Shown here piece after piece: positions 35,759 to 45,144 of a stretch of DNA of 64,000 nucleotides; position 1 is the first letter of the stretch, and each line of letters begins with the position of its first letter. Origin of the DNA: Desulfatibacillum alkenivorans DSM 16219 (GTDB lineage Bacteria; Desulfobacterota; Desulfobacteria; Desulfobacterales; Desulfatibacillaceae); contig NZ_FQZU01000016.1 of the NCBI RefSeq assembly GCF_900142135.1, forward strand, positions 1-64,000. Direction: 5' to 3'. Below the pieces are notes generated by a model. That model had not been told where the DNA came from and searched no databases. It saw only the letters and a program-made list of their open reading frames with translations. The translations under genes and the position numbers were made by a program.

Positions 35759-37471
35759 ATGAGAATCAGAAAAAGACTGGGCGAGCTACTGGTTGAGGGG
35801 GGGCTTTTAACCGACGAACAACTGAAGGACGCCCTGGCCCAGCACAAAAAGTCCGGCATGAAACTTGGCAAGTTCCTGGTGCAGCGCGGCATCGTGCGGG
35901 AAGACGCCATGATCGACGCGGTGGCCTCCCAGTTGAAAATCGACCGCTACAGGGCTGACAAATACCCGGTGAACGCCGAGTTGACCAATGTCATCCCCAT
36001 GGACATGGCCCAGAGGCATCAGTTGGTCCCCCTCGCCAAAAAGCCCCATCTTTTGACCGTCGGCATGACGGACCCCATGGACATTGAAAGCCTGGACGCC
36101 ATTGAAATTTACACCAACACCGAGGTCGAGGCCGTCATCTGTACGGAACGGGAGCTGACTCAGCTGATTAGCAGCCTTTACGGCTTTTCCTCTTTGGCGG
36201 ACGGCATGGAGGAAGTGCAGGGCCTGGAAATGGGGCCGGAATCCCAGGTCCAGGAAGAGGCTGCGGATACGGAAATCGAAGTGCAGTCCCTGGCCGGCAT
36301 GGTGGATGAAGCCCCGGTCGTCAGACTGGTGAACTCCATCCTGTCCCAGGCCATCCGGGAAGGCGCCTCGGACGTGCACATAGGTCCCGAGAAAACTTAC
36401 GCCCACGTCCGGTTCCGCATTGACGGAAAGCTGCACGAGGTGCCTGCGCCGCCCAAATCCCTGCTCATGCCGGTGATTTCGCGCATCAAAATTCTCAGCA
36501 ACATGGACATTGCAACCACCCGAATTCCCCAGGACGGCAGGTTCACCCTGAAAATGGAAAGCCGTGAGATCAATGTCCGCGCTTCCACCGTGCCCACCAT
36601 CTACGGAGAAAACCTGGTGCTCAGGCTTCTGGACATGAGCAGCGGCATCTATTCCCTGCACGAGTTGGGCATGAACAAGGACGACCGCGCCAAGATCGAG
36701 AGCGTCATCGTCAAGCCTTATGGGATGATTCTTTCCACCGGCCCCACGGGCAGCGGTAAGAGTACAAGCCTTTACGCCATTCTTCAGGCGTTGAACAAGC
36801 CGGACATCAATATCATCACCGTGGAAGACCCGGTGGAATACCGCCTGGAAAAAATCAAGCAGATCCAGCTGAACCGCAAGGCGGGCATGACCTTCGCCAG
36901 CGGTTTGCGGGCCATCCTGCGCCAGGACCCGGACGTCATCATGGTCGGCGAAATCCGGGACGGCGAAACCGCCTCCATCGCGGTCCAGGCCGCCCTCACC
37001 GGCCACAGGGTGTTGTCCACCCTGCACACCAACGATTCGGCCGGCGCCGTCACCCGTTTGGTGGACATGGGCATCGAGCCCTTTCTGGTCTCCTCGGTGC
37101 TGCTGGTCTCATTCGCCCAGCGCCTGGTGCGCACCGTGTGCACGGGCTGCCAGGAGAGCTATATCCCCGCTGACGAAAGTCTGGCCGCATGGGGCCTCAG
37201 CCGGGCGGACGTGGCCGGAGTGGACTTCAAAAGGGGCAAGGGCTGCGCCATGTGCATGCAAACCGGGTACAAGGGCAGAACCGGCATTTTCGAGGTTTTG
37301 AAAAACGACGACACCATTCAGGATTTGATTTCCAGGCGGGATTCGTCCCAGGAGATCGCCCGGTCGGCCAGGGCGGCGGGCAAGATGCGCTTTTTGAGGG
37401 AAGACGCCCTGGACAAGGTGTTCGCCGGAAGGACCACCCTGGAAGAGGCAGCCTCTGCAGTCATGACTTAG
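35759..37471 (+). CDS. mshE: MshE/PilB-type pilus extension ATPase
   Basis: This hexameric ATPase powers pilus assembly. The 570-residue product starts with an MshEN-type domain (about 1-150; RKRLGELLVEGGLLTDEQL), which in MshE binds cyclic di-GMP. The T2SSE core follows: Walker A STGPTGSGKSTS near residues 326-337, an Asp box with VEDPVEYRLE near 357-366, Walker B RQDPDVIMVGEIRDGET near 389-405, and a His box GHRVLSTLHTND near 419-430. The zinc-binding Cys pairs are CTGC near 462-465 and CAMC near 497-500. It starts one base after the stop of mshM. A PilT retraction ATPase is not found in the window. Confidence 0.93.
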   Translation: MRIRKRLGELLVEGGLLTDEQLKDALAQHKKSGMKLGKFLVQRGIVREDAMIDAVASQLKIDRYRADKYPVNAELTNVIPMDMAQRHQLVPLAKKPHLLTVGMTDPMDIESLDAIEIYTNTEVEAVICTERELTQLISSLYGFSSLADGMEEVQGLEMGPESQVQEEAADTEIEVQSLAGMVDEAPVVRLVNSILSQAIREGASDVHIGPEKTYAHVRFRIDGKLHEVPAPPKSLLMPVISRIKILSNMDIATTRIPQDGRFTLKMESREINVRASTVPTIYGENLVLRLLDMSSGIYSLHELGMNKDDRAKIESVIVKPYGMILSTGPTGSGKSTSLYAILQALNKPDINIITVEDPVEYRLEKIKQIQLNRKAGMTFASGLRAILRQDPDVIMVGEIRDGETASIAVQAALTGHRVLSTLHTNDSAGAVTRLVDMGIEPFLVSSVLLVSFAQRLVRTVCTGCQESYIPADESLAAWGLSRADVAGVDFKRGKGCAMCMQTGYKGRTGIFEVLKNDDTIQDLISRRDSSQEIARSARAAGKMRFLREDALDKVFAGRTTLEEAASAVMT

Positions 37472-37493
37472 GAACAGGACGACAGGAAGCATC

Positions 37494-38714
37494 ATGGCGA
37501 CATACAACTACACGGCGATGAATGAAGTGGGAACCAAGGTGTCAGGCACGCTGGAGGCGGAGACCTCCGACGGCGCCCGGCAGATTTTAAGCTCTCGCGG
37601 CTTTATACCCACCAAAGTCACCAAAGTCCGTGGAGAGGAAAAAGCTGAAAAGGAAGGCCTGGGCAACAGAATGGGCCGGGTGGGGGCCAGGGATATTATC
37701 CTCTTCACCAAGCAATTCGCCACCATGCTGAGGGCGGGCATTCCCATCATTGATCTTTTTCAGGTTGCGGAGTCGCAAACCGAAAATCCCAAGCTAAAAA
37801 GGGTTATCGCGCAGATTTCCAAGGATATCCAGGAGGGCGCCAGCCTTCATCAGGCCATGAAAAAGCATCCCTCCGTGTTTTCCCCCTTATATTTAAGCAT
37901 GATGCGCGCCGGCGAAACCAGCGGGGCTCTGCCCCAGGTTTTGGAACGCCTGATATACATCATCGACCATGAGGAAAAGGTTAAGAAGGACATCAAGGGC
38001 GCCATGATTTATCCGGCGCTGGTCACAATCGTCCTGACTGGAGCTTTTTTCTTTTTGGAAATTAAGGTGGTGCCGGTTTTTGCGAAAATTTTTTCAAGAG
38101 CGCAGTTGGAGCTTCCACTCCCGACGAAAATTTGCATCGGCATCTACTCGTTTTTAAGCGCCTATTGGGTTTATCTGGTGCTTGCCGCCGTCGCTTTGGC
38201 CGTTTTTCTGTTTTTCTATTTGAGAACCGAGCAGGGAAAATACACATTTAACAGCATTTTGTTGAATATACCCATATTCGGAGACCTGCTCACAAAAGCG
38301 GCCATGTCCCGGTTTGCGAGCATCTTCGCTATATTGCAGTCCAGCGGCGTGACGGTGTTGGACTCCTTTACCATTTTGTCGGGAACCATAGGCAGCGCAG
38401 CTATGTCCCGGCAATTTGACGGCATCCGGCAACGGTTGGAGCAAGGGAGAGGCATTTCAGAGCCGCTCAGGGAGGCGAAATTTTTTACTCCCATGGTCAT
38501 TAATATGGTGGCCATAGGCGAGGAGTCCGGAAACCTGGAGGAGATGCTTCAGGTTATTTCAGACCACTATGACGACGAAGTGGAGTACGCCGTAAATGCG
38601 CTTTCAGAGGCCATTGTGCCCATCTTAACGATAGCATTGGCGGCGGTTGTCGGCTTCTTCGCCCTGGCGATATTCCTCCCCATGTGGGACATGACCAAGA
38701 TGGTCAAGAAATAG
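37494..38714 (+). CDS. mshG: MshG/PilC-type inner-membrane platform protein
   Basis: The 406-residue product has the GspF/PilC layout: an N-terminal TYNYTAMNEVGTKVSG segment, two repeated GspF domains near 70-190 and 270-395, and three membrane helices near 170-190, 220-240 and 372-395. The motifs FTKQFATMLRAGIPIIDL and RFASIFAILQSSGVTVLDS mark the two domain starts. It interacts with the extension ATPase below it and the pilus base. It starts 22 bases after mshE; the operon seems to end here. Confidence 0.93.
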   Translation: MATYNYTAMNEVGTKVSGTLEAETSDGARQILSSRGFIPTKVTKVRGEEKAEKEGLGNRMGRVGARDIILFTKQFATMLRAGIPIIDLFQVAESQTENPKLKRVIAQISKDIQEGASLHQAMKKHPSVFSPLYLSMMRAGETSGALPQVLERLIYIIDHEEKVKKDIKGAMIYPALVTIVLTGAFFFLEIKVVPVFAKIFSRAQLELPLPTKICIGIYSFLSAYWVYLVLAAVALAVFLFFYLRTEQGKYTFNSILLNIPIFGDLLTKAAMSRFASIFAILQSSGVTVLDSFTILSGTIGSAAMSRQFDGIRQRLEQGRGISEPLREAKFFTPMVINMVAIGEESGNLEEMLQVISDHYDDEVEYAVNALSEAIVPILTIALAAVVGFFALAIFLPMWDMTKMVKK

Positions 38715-38848
38715 TGCTTCGATATCCGTTTTGTAAATGCCGGCGCCGGGGTCAGAACTGAGCAAGCGGGAATCAGAGCGCCCAGGAGGCGCCCGCCGTT
38801 GCGCAACGGGTGGCTGCTTTGTTGAAGATTTCCGAATCATGAGATGTC

Positions 38849-40204
38849 ATGAAGTTATATATGAAAAAGTCTCTATACCACCTAAAATTATATATAATAA
38901 TTCCTTTAATATTCAGCGGCCTTTCCATTCTTTCCTTTATCGGCGCCTACCGGATTGCCGCCGGAAGAATTCAAGCGGGAGTGGATCCCGCCCCTCATCT
39001 GCTGTTATGGGGCGGGCTGTTCGGAGGCTTTACCTTTGTCTGCGGCCTATTTTTAATCCGGGCCATATTGGGGCCCGTGGAAAAATTCGTTGTGGAAGCG
39101 GAGAGTTTAGGCGTTGCGGCGCCCAATGATTCCAAGCAGAATGGTCCTTCGGGCAAGGACGAGATGGCGCGTTACACCACGGTGTTCAGACAGGTCAGCG
39201 AGGTTTTGAATCGCGTGGAGGCCAGGAAGCTATTCCCTGAAATCGTGGCCCAAAGCAAAGCCATGCGCCAGGTTCTTTCCCAGATAAAACGGGTGGCCCC
39301 GACCGACTCCACTGTTTTGATAACAGGGGAAAGCGGAACCGGCAAGGAACTGGTCGCCGACAGCATTCACCGGCACAGCCAACGCAGCGGAAAGCGTTTT
39401 GTAAAGATAAACTGCGCCGCCATCCCTGAAACCCTGCTGGAAAGTGAATTGTTCGGGTATGAGAAAGGCGCTTTTACAGGAGCGGCGGCCCGCAAGCCCG
39501 GGAAGTTTGAACAAGCCAACGGCGGGACGGTCTTTTTGGACGAAATCGGGGACATGCCCCTGGAAACCCAGGCGAAAATTTTAAGGGTCCTGGAGGAAAA
39601 GGAAGTGGACAGGCTTGGAGGGATGCGCCCCGTCCCCGTGGATGTACGGGTTGTCGCCGCCAGCAATAGAAATATTCAGGAAATGGTCGATAATAATGAA
39701 TTTCGGGAGGACCTGTTTTTTCGCCTGAATGTGTTTCCCATCCAATTGCCGCCCTTACGGGAGCGGCCGGAGGACATTCCTTTTTTGGTGGAGGCCTTTT
39801 TATCGCATTCCGATAAAGAGGCCTCGGTGTCTCCCCAGGCCATGCACATTTTATGCGCCCATCCCTGGCACGGCAACGTGAGGGAGTTAAGAAACGTTGT
39901 GGAAAGCGCCATGCTGTACAGCCAAAAAACCGTGGAGCCGGAACATCTGCCTCCGGCCCTTTCCGGCAGCATGGCGATCCCGACGCCCGTTGGGGTGTTT
40001 ATTTCCAGGGAGGAGGAATCCCTGGACTTGGATTATCGGCTGCAGGAGTTGGAAAAAGGGATTTTGGTGGAGGCTTTAAAGCGATCGGACGGAGTGCAGG
40101 CTCAGGCCGCCCGTTTGTTGGGAATCAAGGAGCGGAGTCTTTGGCATCGGGTGAAGAAGTACGGAATTGACGTTTCCCGGATGCGGAGAAAGCCGGGGAA
40201 TTAG
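38849..40204 (+). CDS. Membrane-bound sigma-54-dependent transcriptional activator
   Basis: The 451-residue product has two N-terminal membrane helices (about residues 13-32 and 46-70) flanking a short periplasmic loop, then a HAMP-like linker, and a sigma-54 AAA+ domain (about 128-370). Walker A is TGESGTGKEL near 157-166, the sigma-54-binding loop is GAFTGA near 208-213, Walker B is GGTVFLDEIGDM near 225-236, and a C-terminal Fis-type HTH (AQAARLLGIKERSLWHRVKKYG) ends the protein. No receiver or histidine kinase domain is present, so it probably senses an envelope signal directly. It reads toward a sigma-54 promoter 160 bases downstream in front of the pilin, which is its likely target. Confidence 0.9.
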   Translation: MKLYMKKSLYHLKLYIIIPLIFSGLSILSFIGAYRIAAGRIQAGVDPAPHLLLWGGLFGGFTFVCGLFLIRAILGPVEKFVVEAESLGVAAPNDSKQNGPSGKDEMARYTTVFRQVSEVLNRVEARKLFPEIVAQSKAMRQVLSQIKRVAPTDSTVLITGESGTGKELVADSIHRHSQRSGKRFVKINCAAIPETLLESELFGYEKGAFTGAAARKPGKFEQANGGTVFLDEIGDMPLETQAKILRVLEEKEVDRLGGMRPVPVDVRVVAASNRNIQEMVDNNEFREDLFFRLNVFPIQLPPLRERPEDIPFLVEAFLSHSDKEASVSPQAMHILCAHPWHGNVRELRNVVESAMLYSQKTVEPEHLPPALSGSMAIPTPVGVFISREEESLDLDYRLQELEKGILVEALKRSDGVQAQAARLLGIKERSLWHRVKKYGIDVSRMRRKPGN

Positions 40205-40360
40205 CCCTGCATTTTTTGGTGATCGATCTACAAAAAGTGTAGATATGCCGTTTGATGCGGTTTTCGTCCAAAATTCCGGCGGGGGGCTTTATTTTATAAC
40301 GCTCCGAAAATCAAATAAAATTGTAAATCTGAACCCAATTTAGCTTGCAGCCGCCTGATT

Positions 40361-40377
40361 GAGGCACAGTATTTGCT
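40361..40377 (+). promoter_or_regulatory. Sigma-54 (-24/-12) promoter of the pilin gene
   Basis: GAGGCACAGTATTTGCT carries GG at 40363-40364 and GC at 40375-40376 with exactly ten bases between, and the flanking GGCAC and TTGC elements match the consensus. Transcription should start near 40388. The activator gene is directly upstream, and the pilin ATG is at 40467. Confidence 0.88.
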
Positions 40378-40466
40378 TCGTTTAAACGGCAACGATAGGA
40401 AGCATAGGCTCTTTTTAATAATCTCAAGTTCTTTTAACCGCAACACACCATGAAAGGAGTAGCGCT

Positions 40467-40868
40467 ATGTTAGAAAAATGGAAGAATAAGGTCAGAGGTC
40501 AAGAAGGCTTCACCCTCATTGAAATCATCGCGGTTCTGGTCATCCTGGGCATCCTGGCCGCCGTGGCCGTTCCCAAGTACTATGACTTGCAGCAACAGTC
40601 CCTCAACCAGGCCCTGGAAGGCGGAGGCGCGGAAGCCGTTGCTTATGTTAATATGACTTTTGCCCAGGCCATCTTGGGCGGCGCCACGGTTGCTGATACG
40701 CAAGTATCTGGTTTTTATACCAAAGAGCTTGATTTGGGCGACATGACCGTCGATATTGAGGATGATGGGGGGGATCCGACTTATACGGTTTCCGCCGTGA
40801 CTGGCGGCGCTCTTGACGGCGCCGTTGACGTAACAGGCACAATCGACCGTCCCGGCCAGGCGCCGTAG
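40467..40868 (+). CDS. Type IV pilin-like protein (MshA-type candidate major pilin)
   Basis: The 133-residue prepilin has a short basic leader ending in Gly (QEG), cleavage before Phe, and the N-methylation sequence FTLIEIIAVLVILGILAAVAVP with Glu at position 5 of the mature protein. This is the class III/T2SS-like motif cut by prepilin peptidase. The C-terminal globular part is short, contains DIEDDGGDPTYTVSAVTGG and has no cysteines, so it has no disulfide loop. AAAGGAG lies seven bases upstream of the ATG, and a sigma-54 promoter precedes it. A terminator ends the unit. Strong dedicated expression signals suggest it is the major subunit. Confidence 0.88.
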   Translation: MLEKWKNKVRGQEGFTLIEIIAVLVILGILAAVAVPKYYDLQQQSLNQALEGGGAEAVAYVNMTFAQAILGGATVADTQVSGFYTKELDLGDMTVDIEDDGGDPTYTVSAVTGGALDGAVDVTGTIDRPGQAP

Positions 40869-40908
40869 CCAATCAGGCTGACAGCCTAAAACTTGTCTTA
40901 TCCATAGG

Positions 40909-40943
40909 GCCGTCGCTTTTCATAGCGGCGGCTTTATTTTTTT
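40909..40943 (+). terminator. Intrinsic terminator after the pilin gene
   Basis: GCCGTCGC (40909-40916) pairs with GCGGCGGC (40925-40932) over eight bases with one G-T pair, followed by TTTATTTTTTTT. It ends the pilin transcript and overlaps the 3' end of the convergent gene. Confidence 0.85.
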
Positions 40944-43010
40944 TAATGAAGGGGCCAAAACTCCAAAATCCGGCTCATAAGCCCGGACAGCTTGATCCTT
41001 GGCGAATTCGGAAAAGATTTCCTTAAAAGAAGCCTCTCCTTTTAGTTTGTGCAGCAGCCTGACCTTGGCATTGGTCAGGTTTTCGTCTTTTGTAAGGACT
41101 CCCAACTCCATGAGCGCCAGAATCGAGTCCAGCCTGTTGGGCGATCGAAGTGCAAAGGCCTTGTACAGGCGGACGGCCGAGTCAAACCTGCCTTTTTTCT
41201 GCTCTATGGCCGCCAGAGTCAGGATAGGTTCGATAAAGGACGGGGCGATGTTCAAAGCCCGTCCGGCCTCTTTGGCGGACTCCTCGTATTTCCCTAATTT
41301 GAATAGCGCGACGCCCTTCAAGTGCAGCAGCTTCGGATCTCCGGGAAACCTGTTCAGGCTTTTATCAATCCTATCCATAGCAAGCTCATACCGCCCTAAC
41401 AGCATCCAGCAATGGGCCATCTGCCTATCATTCTCCACCTTGCCGGGCGCATGAATTTTGGCGGATTGAAAAAATGCAAGCGCCGCCTTGGGTTGGTTGT
41501 GGAGATATAATTTGATCATGCCCAGGTTGAAAAGGCAGGTTTCTACAGACCCGGCATTCTGAAACCGGTTGAGCTGGAGGGCCTTTTGGAAGCACGCTTC
41601 CGCCAGATTCAGCCGCCCTAATTGGTAATAGGCGCTGCCAAGGCTTATATAGGGGGCGCCCCGGTGGAGGGCTTTGTAGACATTGTCCGACCAGAACGCC
41701 TCCTTGCTTGTAAAAAGGCCGTTACGGTGGAACGTGGTATTTCCATGGACAATGATAACAACGCCGACCATGCAGACGCCGAGGAACTTGACGGATTTTT
41801 CGTGTGAAATCCGCGCGATCAGCTTGAATGTTAACAGGAAGACAGGAAGAAAAAGCAGCATGGAGGGGATGTAGTTTCTGTGTTCATAGACCATTTCAAG
41901 GGGCAGGAAGGTGCTTTCGACCGTGTGATTCAAGAAAAAGAAGAGAATGCAAAAACTGACCATGGGGGCTTTTTTCATCAATCCCAGCCCGGTCCCCAAG
42001 GCGGCCAAAAGAAACAAAAAGCTAAAAAGACCGGAAATCGGGTCCAATAATGATGAGGAGAAGGGAACGTCGTACAAAAAGGTCATCCGGCCCGGGGCGG
42101 GAAAAAAAAGCAACCCGAGGTACAGCATCATAACCCTGGGTTGGGTGGCCAGTCGCTCCCACATGGAAAAGGGACGGACCGAGTAATACGATAGCGCATT
42201 GAACGGGTTGGTCAGTAAAAAAGCGGCCAGCGCCCCTGCGGCGCAGATCAGGAAGGTCCATTTGGCGAATTTGGCGATATTTTTTGGGGAAGCTCCATGG
42301 ATCAATATCAACTCAAGCAAGGCCAGTGCGGGCGCCAGCAGCACGGCGTTTTCCTTGGAGGCGACGGCGCACAGGCCGGAAATTCCGGCGGCGGCGAACC
42401 ATCCCCATTTGGTTTTTCCATCGGCAAACCGTCCTTTGACATAAAAATACAGGGCGGCGATATAAAACAAGCCGGCCATGGAAGCCATCCGCTGTACAAC
42501 GTAGGTAACGGAGGTGACCTGGATGGGATGCACGGCCCAGAACACCGAGGTTAACAGGGCGAGAGGGTAGGAAAGGGCTCCGTATTTCTCCCTCAGCATG
42601 GGCAGGTTAAGCATGGCGCGGATGAACAGGAACAAAAAGCAGGCCGCCAAAAAATGAACGCCCAGGTTGAAGGCGTGGAACCCGGCCGGCTCCAGGCCGC
42701 CCGTGTAATAGTTCAAGGCGAAGGTGAAAAAGGCCAGGGGCCTCCACAGCCGGAATTCCCCTGTTTTTTCATCCCTAAATGGATTGGTCAAAGACTCAAA
42801 GTCCAATCGTTCCATGCGGATGTACTCGTTTTTGACGATTCTATTCATATCGTCAAAGACAAAAACCCCGTGGAAGGAGTTGGAATAAATTAGAATCAAT
42901 ATAAAAAACAAAGAGATGAACGCGAATGCGTGAGGCGTCGGCCGGAATTTGCCAAAAGACCCTTTCAGGTCGAAATCATAGGAATCTGTTCCCTTGCCTT
43001 CCTGCGGCAT
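40920..43010 (-). CDS. TMTC-like polytopic membrane protein with TPR repeats, candidate GT-C glycosyltransferase
   Basis: The 696-residue protein has about ten membrane helices in its first 430 residues, then a soluble TPR region (about 440-660; YKALHRGAPYISLGSAYYQLG, GRYELAMDRIDKSLNRFPGD). The first external loop carries an Asp-Asp pair (FVFDDMN, Asp53-Asp54) in the place where GT-C enzymes hold their catalytic acidic residue, as in TMTC/PMT protein O-mannosyltransferases. I infer that it transfers a sugar from a lipid carrier to a protein or glycan. Two related minus-strand genes follow upstream. The position inside the pilus locus makes pilin a possible acceptor. It could instead act on envelope glycans. 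Confidence 0.65.
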   Translation of the reverse strand: MPQEGKGTDSYDFDLKGSFGKFRPTPHAFAFISLFFILILIYSNSFHGVFVFDDMNRIVKNEYIRMERLDFESLTNPFRDEKTGEFRLWRPLAFFTFALNYYTGGLEPAGFHAFNLGVHFLAACFLFLFIRAMLNLPMLREKYGALSYPLALLTSVFWAVHPIQVTSVTYVVQRMASMAGLFYIAALYFYVKGRFADGKTKWGWFAAAGISGLCAVASKENAVLLAPALALLELILIHGASPKNIAKFAKWTFLICAAGALAAFLLTNPFNALSYYSVRPFSMWERLATQPRVMMLYLGLLFFPAPGRMTFLYDVPFSSSLLDPISGLFSFLFLLAALGTGLGLMKKAPMVSFCILFFFLNHTVESTFLPLEMVYEHRNYIPSMLLFLPVFLLTFKLIARISHEKSVKFLGVCMVGVVIIVHGNTTFHRNGLFTSKEAFWSDNVYKALHRGAPYISLGSAYYQLGRLNLAEACFQKALQLNRFQNAGSVETCLFNLGMIKLYLHNQPKAALAFFQSAKIHAPGKVENDRQMAHCWMLLGRYELAMDRIDKSLNRFPGDPKLLHLKGVALFKLGKYEESAKEAGRALNIAPSFIEPILTLAAIEQKKGRFDSAVRLYKAFALRSPNRLDSILALMELGVLTKDENLTNAKVRLLHKLKGEASFKEIFSEFAKDQAVRAYEPDFGVLAPSLKKIKPPL

Positions 43011-43099
43011 GATGAGGCGTCCAACTCCTTTCCTTTAAACGGCGATGGGTTCGTTTAAGAACGGATGTGGAATCAAAATGCTATGTAAAACGGATGCGG

Positions 43100-44038
43100 C
43101 TATTTATTAACGAGTTTGGAGGCAAGCCAGAATCCCCCTCCCAGGGCGGCTTCCGTGCAGGTGTCGATCAACCGCATGCCTATGGCGGCGGCGATCACCA
43201 CCGGCTGCGGGATGATCACCGGCAGAATCAAAAAGATAATCCCCTCCCTAACGCCTATGCCGGCGGGCGCGAACAGCGCCGCCATCCCAATGAGCATGGC
43301 GCCGTAGTAGACGCCTGCAACCACCAAAAAATGCTGCCATTCCACCCCATATAGCGCCCTTATCAGAAAAAAGAAAGAGGCGCCGGTAAACAAGGCGGGA
43401 ACCCCGTAAGCCCCGACCAGCCGCAGGACCATGCTGTAGGGCGGATATTTTTCCGGCGGCGCTTTTTTTGCCAGGCGAAAAACCAGGCGCAGCATAAAGG
43501 GCATGACCCATGGCGTCAGGCTCACCAGCATGGCCAGGGCGCCCAGACCGGAAATCCATTGGAGGCTCACAGGAACGTCCACAGACCCCCAGGTCACGGC
43601 CAGGGTTACGATGAGTCCTGAGGCGGCCGTGCTGGACAGGTGCTCGGTAATGGTGGCCGCGGTAATGGCGTTGTTGGGGTGGTTTTTATACTGATTGAAC
43701 CGGACCAGCAAAATCGTCACTTTGCCGGGGACGTGCCTGCCCATGCGAGATAGAAGCCAGGCCCTCCCGGTGGTCACGAAGTCCTCCCGGATGCCGAAAG
43801 CTGAGGCCAGCCTGATCCAAACCGCCAGGTTGGCCAAATATCCGGCGGCGCAGCACAATATGCTCAGCGCAAGATAGGCGGGCGAGATATTGAGCGTATA
43901 GGCGCCAAGCTCCCTGGCGTGCCGGAAAATAACCCAGCCCACAAAAGAGAGCACAAGCAAAAGCAAGGCCCTGCCGTACCAAATCCGGGCTTTTCCCGAT
44001 TGAACGCGGGAGGCCGCTTCCGGACTATTTTTCATCAT
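43100..44038 (-). CDS. Lysylphosphatidylglycerol-synthase TM-domain/flippase-like membrane protein
   Basis: The 312-residue product has about eight hydrophobic helices and matches the YbhN/AglD-like LPG_synthase_TM family, with ALFAPAGIGVREGIIFLILP as the characteristic C-terminal motif and RVWLLSRMGRHVPGK-like basic loop near residue 90 (here GRAWLLSRMGRHVPGK). No soluble aminoacyl-transferase domain is attached. Such proteins move or process lipid-linked substrates; the exact role is not settled. It overlaps the GT2 gene by 14 bases, so the two are coupled. Confidence 0.75.
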   Translation of the reverse strand: MMKNSPEAASRVQSGKARIWYGRALLLLVLSFVGWVIFRHARELGAYTLNISPAYLALSILCCAAGYLANLAVWIRLASAFGIREDFVTTGRAWLLSRMGRHVPGKVTILLVRFNQYKNHPNNAITAATITEHLSSTAASGLIVTLAVTWGSVDVPVSLQWISGLGALAMLVSLTPWVMPFMLRLVFRLAKKAPPEKYPPYSMVLRLVGAYGVPALFTGASFFFLIRALYGVEWQHFLVVAGVYYGAMLIGMAALFAPAGIGVREGIIFLILPVIIPQPVVIAAAIGMRLIDTCTEAALGGGFWLASKLVNK

Positions 44039-44948
44039 CTGCCTTTTGACTATAGATTACCCTGCCTATTTGGTCGAAGCGCAGTTGCGTCACCTGTTCG
44101 GATATGAGGCCCATTAAAAAAACCACCACGGCTATGGTCATGAGCATGGCCGAAGTAGGGCCGTATCTTGTGTGCAGCACAAAAATTTTAAAAAGCCCGT
44201 ATCCCATGCCCGTAAGGAACATAAGAAGGCTGGCGGGCAGGAAGATTTTCAAAGGCGCGAACAGGGTGGCGATTTTCAGGATGATCAGAAAAAACCTGGC
44301 GCCGTCCCTGAATATTTTTATCTTGCTTTTTCCTTCCCTTGCCGGCGCTGCAAAGGGCACATACACCAAGCTGTAACCCGTCCTGACCACGGCAAGGGTC
44401 AGGGTGGTGGGGTACGAGAAGGTATTGGGCAGAATATTAACGAATTCCTTGGCGATGGACGTTTTCACAGCCCGGAAGCCCGAGGTCAGGTCCTCGATTT
44501 TTCGGTCGCTTACGTAGGAGGCCAGACGATTGTACACAGCGTTGGCGAAATTTCGGTGCATGCTGGCTTTGGTGCCTGTGGATCTGGCCCCGACCACCAG
44601 GTCGTAAGGCCCCAGTTTTTCCAGAAGACGCGGGATTTCCTCCGGCGGGTGCTGGCCGTCCGCATCCATGAGCACGATGGAGTCCCCCATGGCATGACGG
44701 ATGCCTGTTTTGACGGCCGCGCCGTTGCCCATGTTGTAGGGATGGGTGCAAACCCGGGCGCCCGCCTCCAGGGCCGCCTGGGCCGTTTGGTCCCTGGACC
44801 CGTCGTTCACCACAATAATCTCGTGGGACAGCCCCAGTTGCTCCATAACTTTTCGGACTCTTTCCACGATTCCGCCGATGGCTTGTTCCTCTTCATAGGC
44901 GGGCATAATCACGGATACGGAAATTGCTTCCTCTTGAAGGTGCGTCAT
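44025..44948 (-). CDS. GT2 glycosyltransferase, polyprenyl-phosphate-sugar synthase-like
   Basis: The 307-residue product has an N-terminal GT-A domain (SVIMPAYEEEQAIGG, then VNDGSRDQT and the metal-binding MDADGQHPP near residues 91-99, and TSGFRAVK near 155-162), followed by two membrane helices near 225-250 and 265-285. This is the layout of dolichol/undecaprenyl-phosphate mannose or glucose synthases. It would make the lipid-linked sugar donor for the TMTC-like enzyme downstream in the same operon. Substrate sugar is not readable from the sequence. The start ATG is preceded by no strong Shine-Dalgarno sequence. Confidence 0.85.
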   Translation of the reverse strand: MTHLQEEAISVSVIMPAYEEEQAIGGIVERVRKVMEQLGLSHEIIVVNDGSRDQTAQAALEAGARVCTHPYNMGNGAAVKTGIRHAMGDSIVLMDADGQHPPEEIPRLLEKLGPYDLVVGARSTGTKASMHRNFANAVYNRLASYVSDRKIEDLTSGFRAVKTSIAKEFVNILPNTFSYPTTLTLAVVRTGYSLVYVPFAAPAREGKSKIKIFRDGARFFLIILKIATLFAPLKIFLPASLLMFLTGMGYGLFKIFVLHTRYGPTSAMLMTIAVVVFLMGLISEQVTQLRFDQIGRVIYSQKADDEK

Positions 44949-45144
44949 TGTAAACCTGCGTGAATTGAATTGAAAATTTGGGGAAAAGTGAAACCTGATT
45001 TGACTTTATATGGCATATTGAGCCAAAATGTGTAAAGAATAAGTTAATATCCTAATATTATTTGTGACTTTTTTTCCTTAAGGGGAGTAAATCAGGTAAA
45101 GGCTTGGGCTCCCCTGCGTAACGCCGGACCGTGACGGGGGAACC

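Noticed and set aside
35807-37027. 406-codon minus-strand ORF opposite mshE
   Set aside because: It is the shadow of mshE, has His/Gly-rich low-similarity composition and no Shine-Dalgarno sequence, and mshE has all its motifs.
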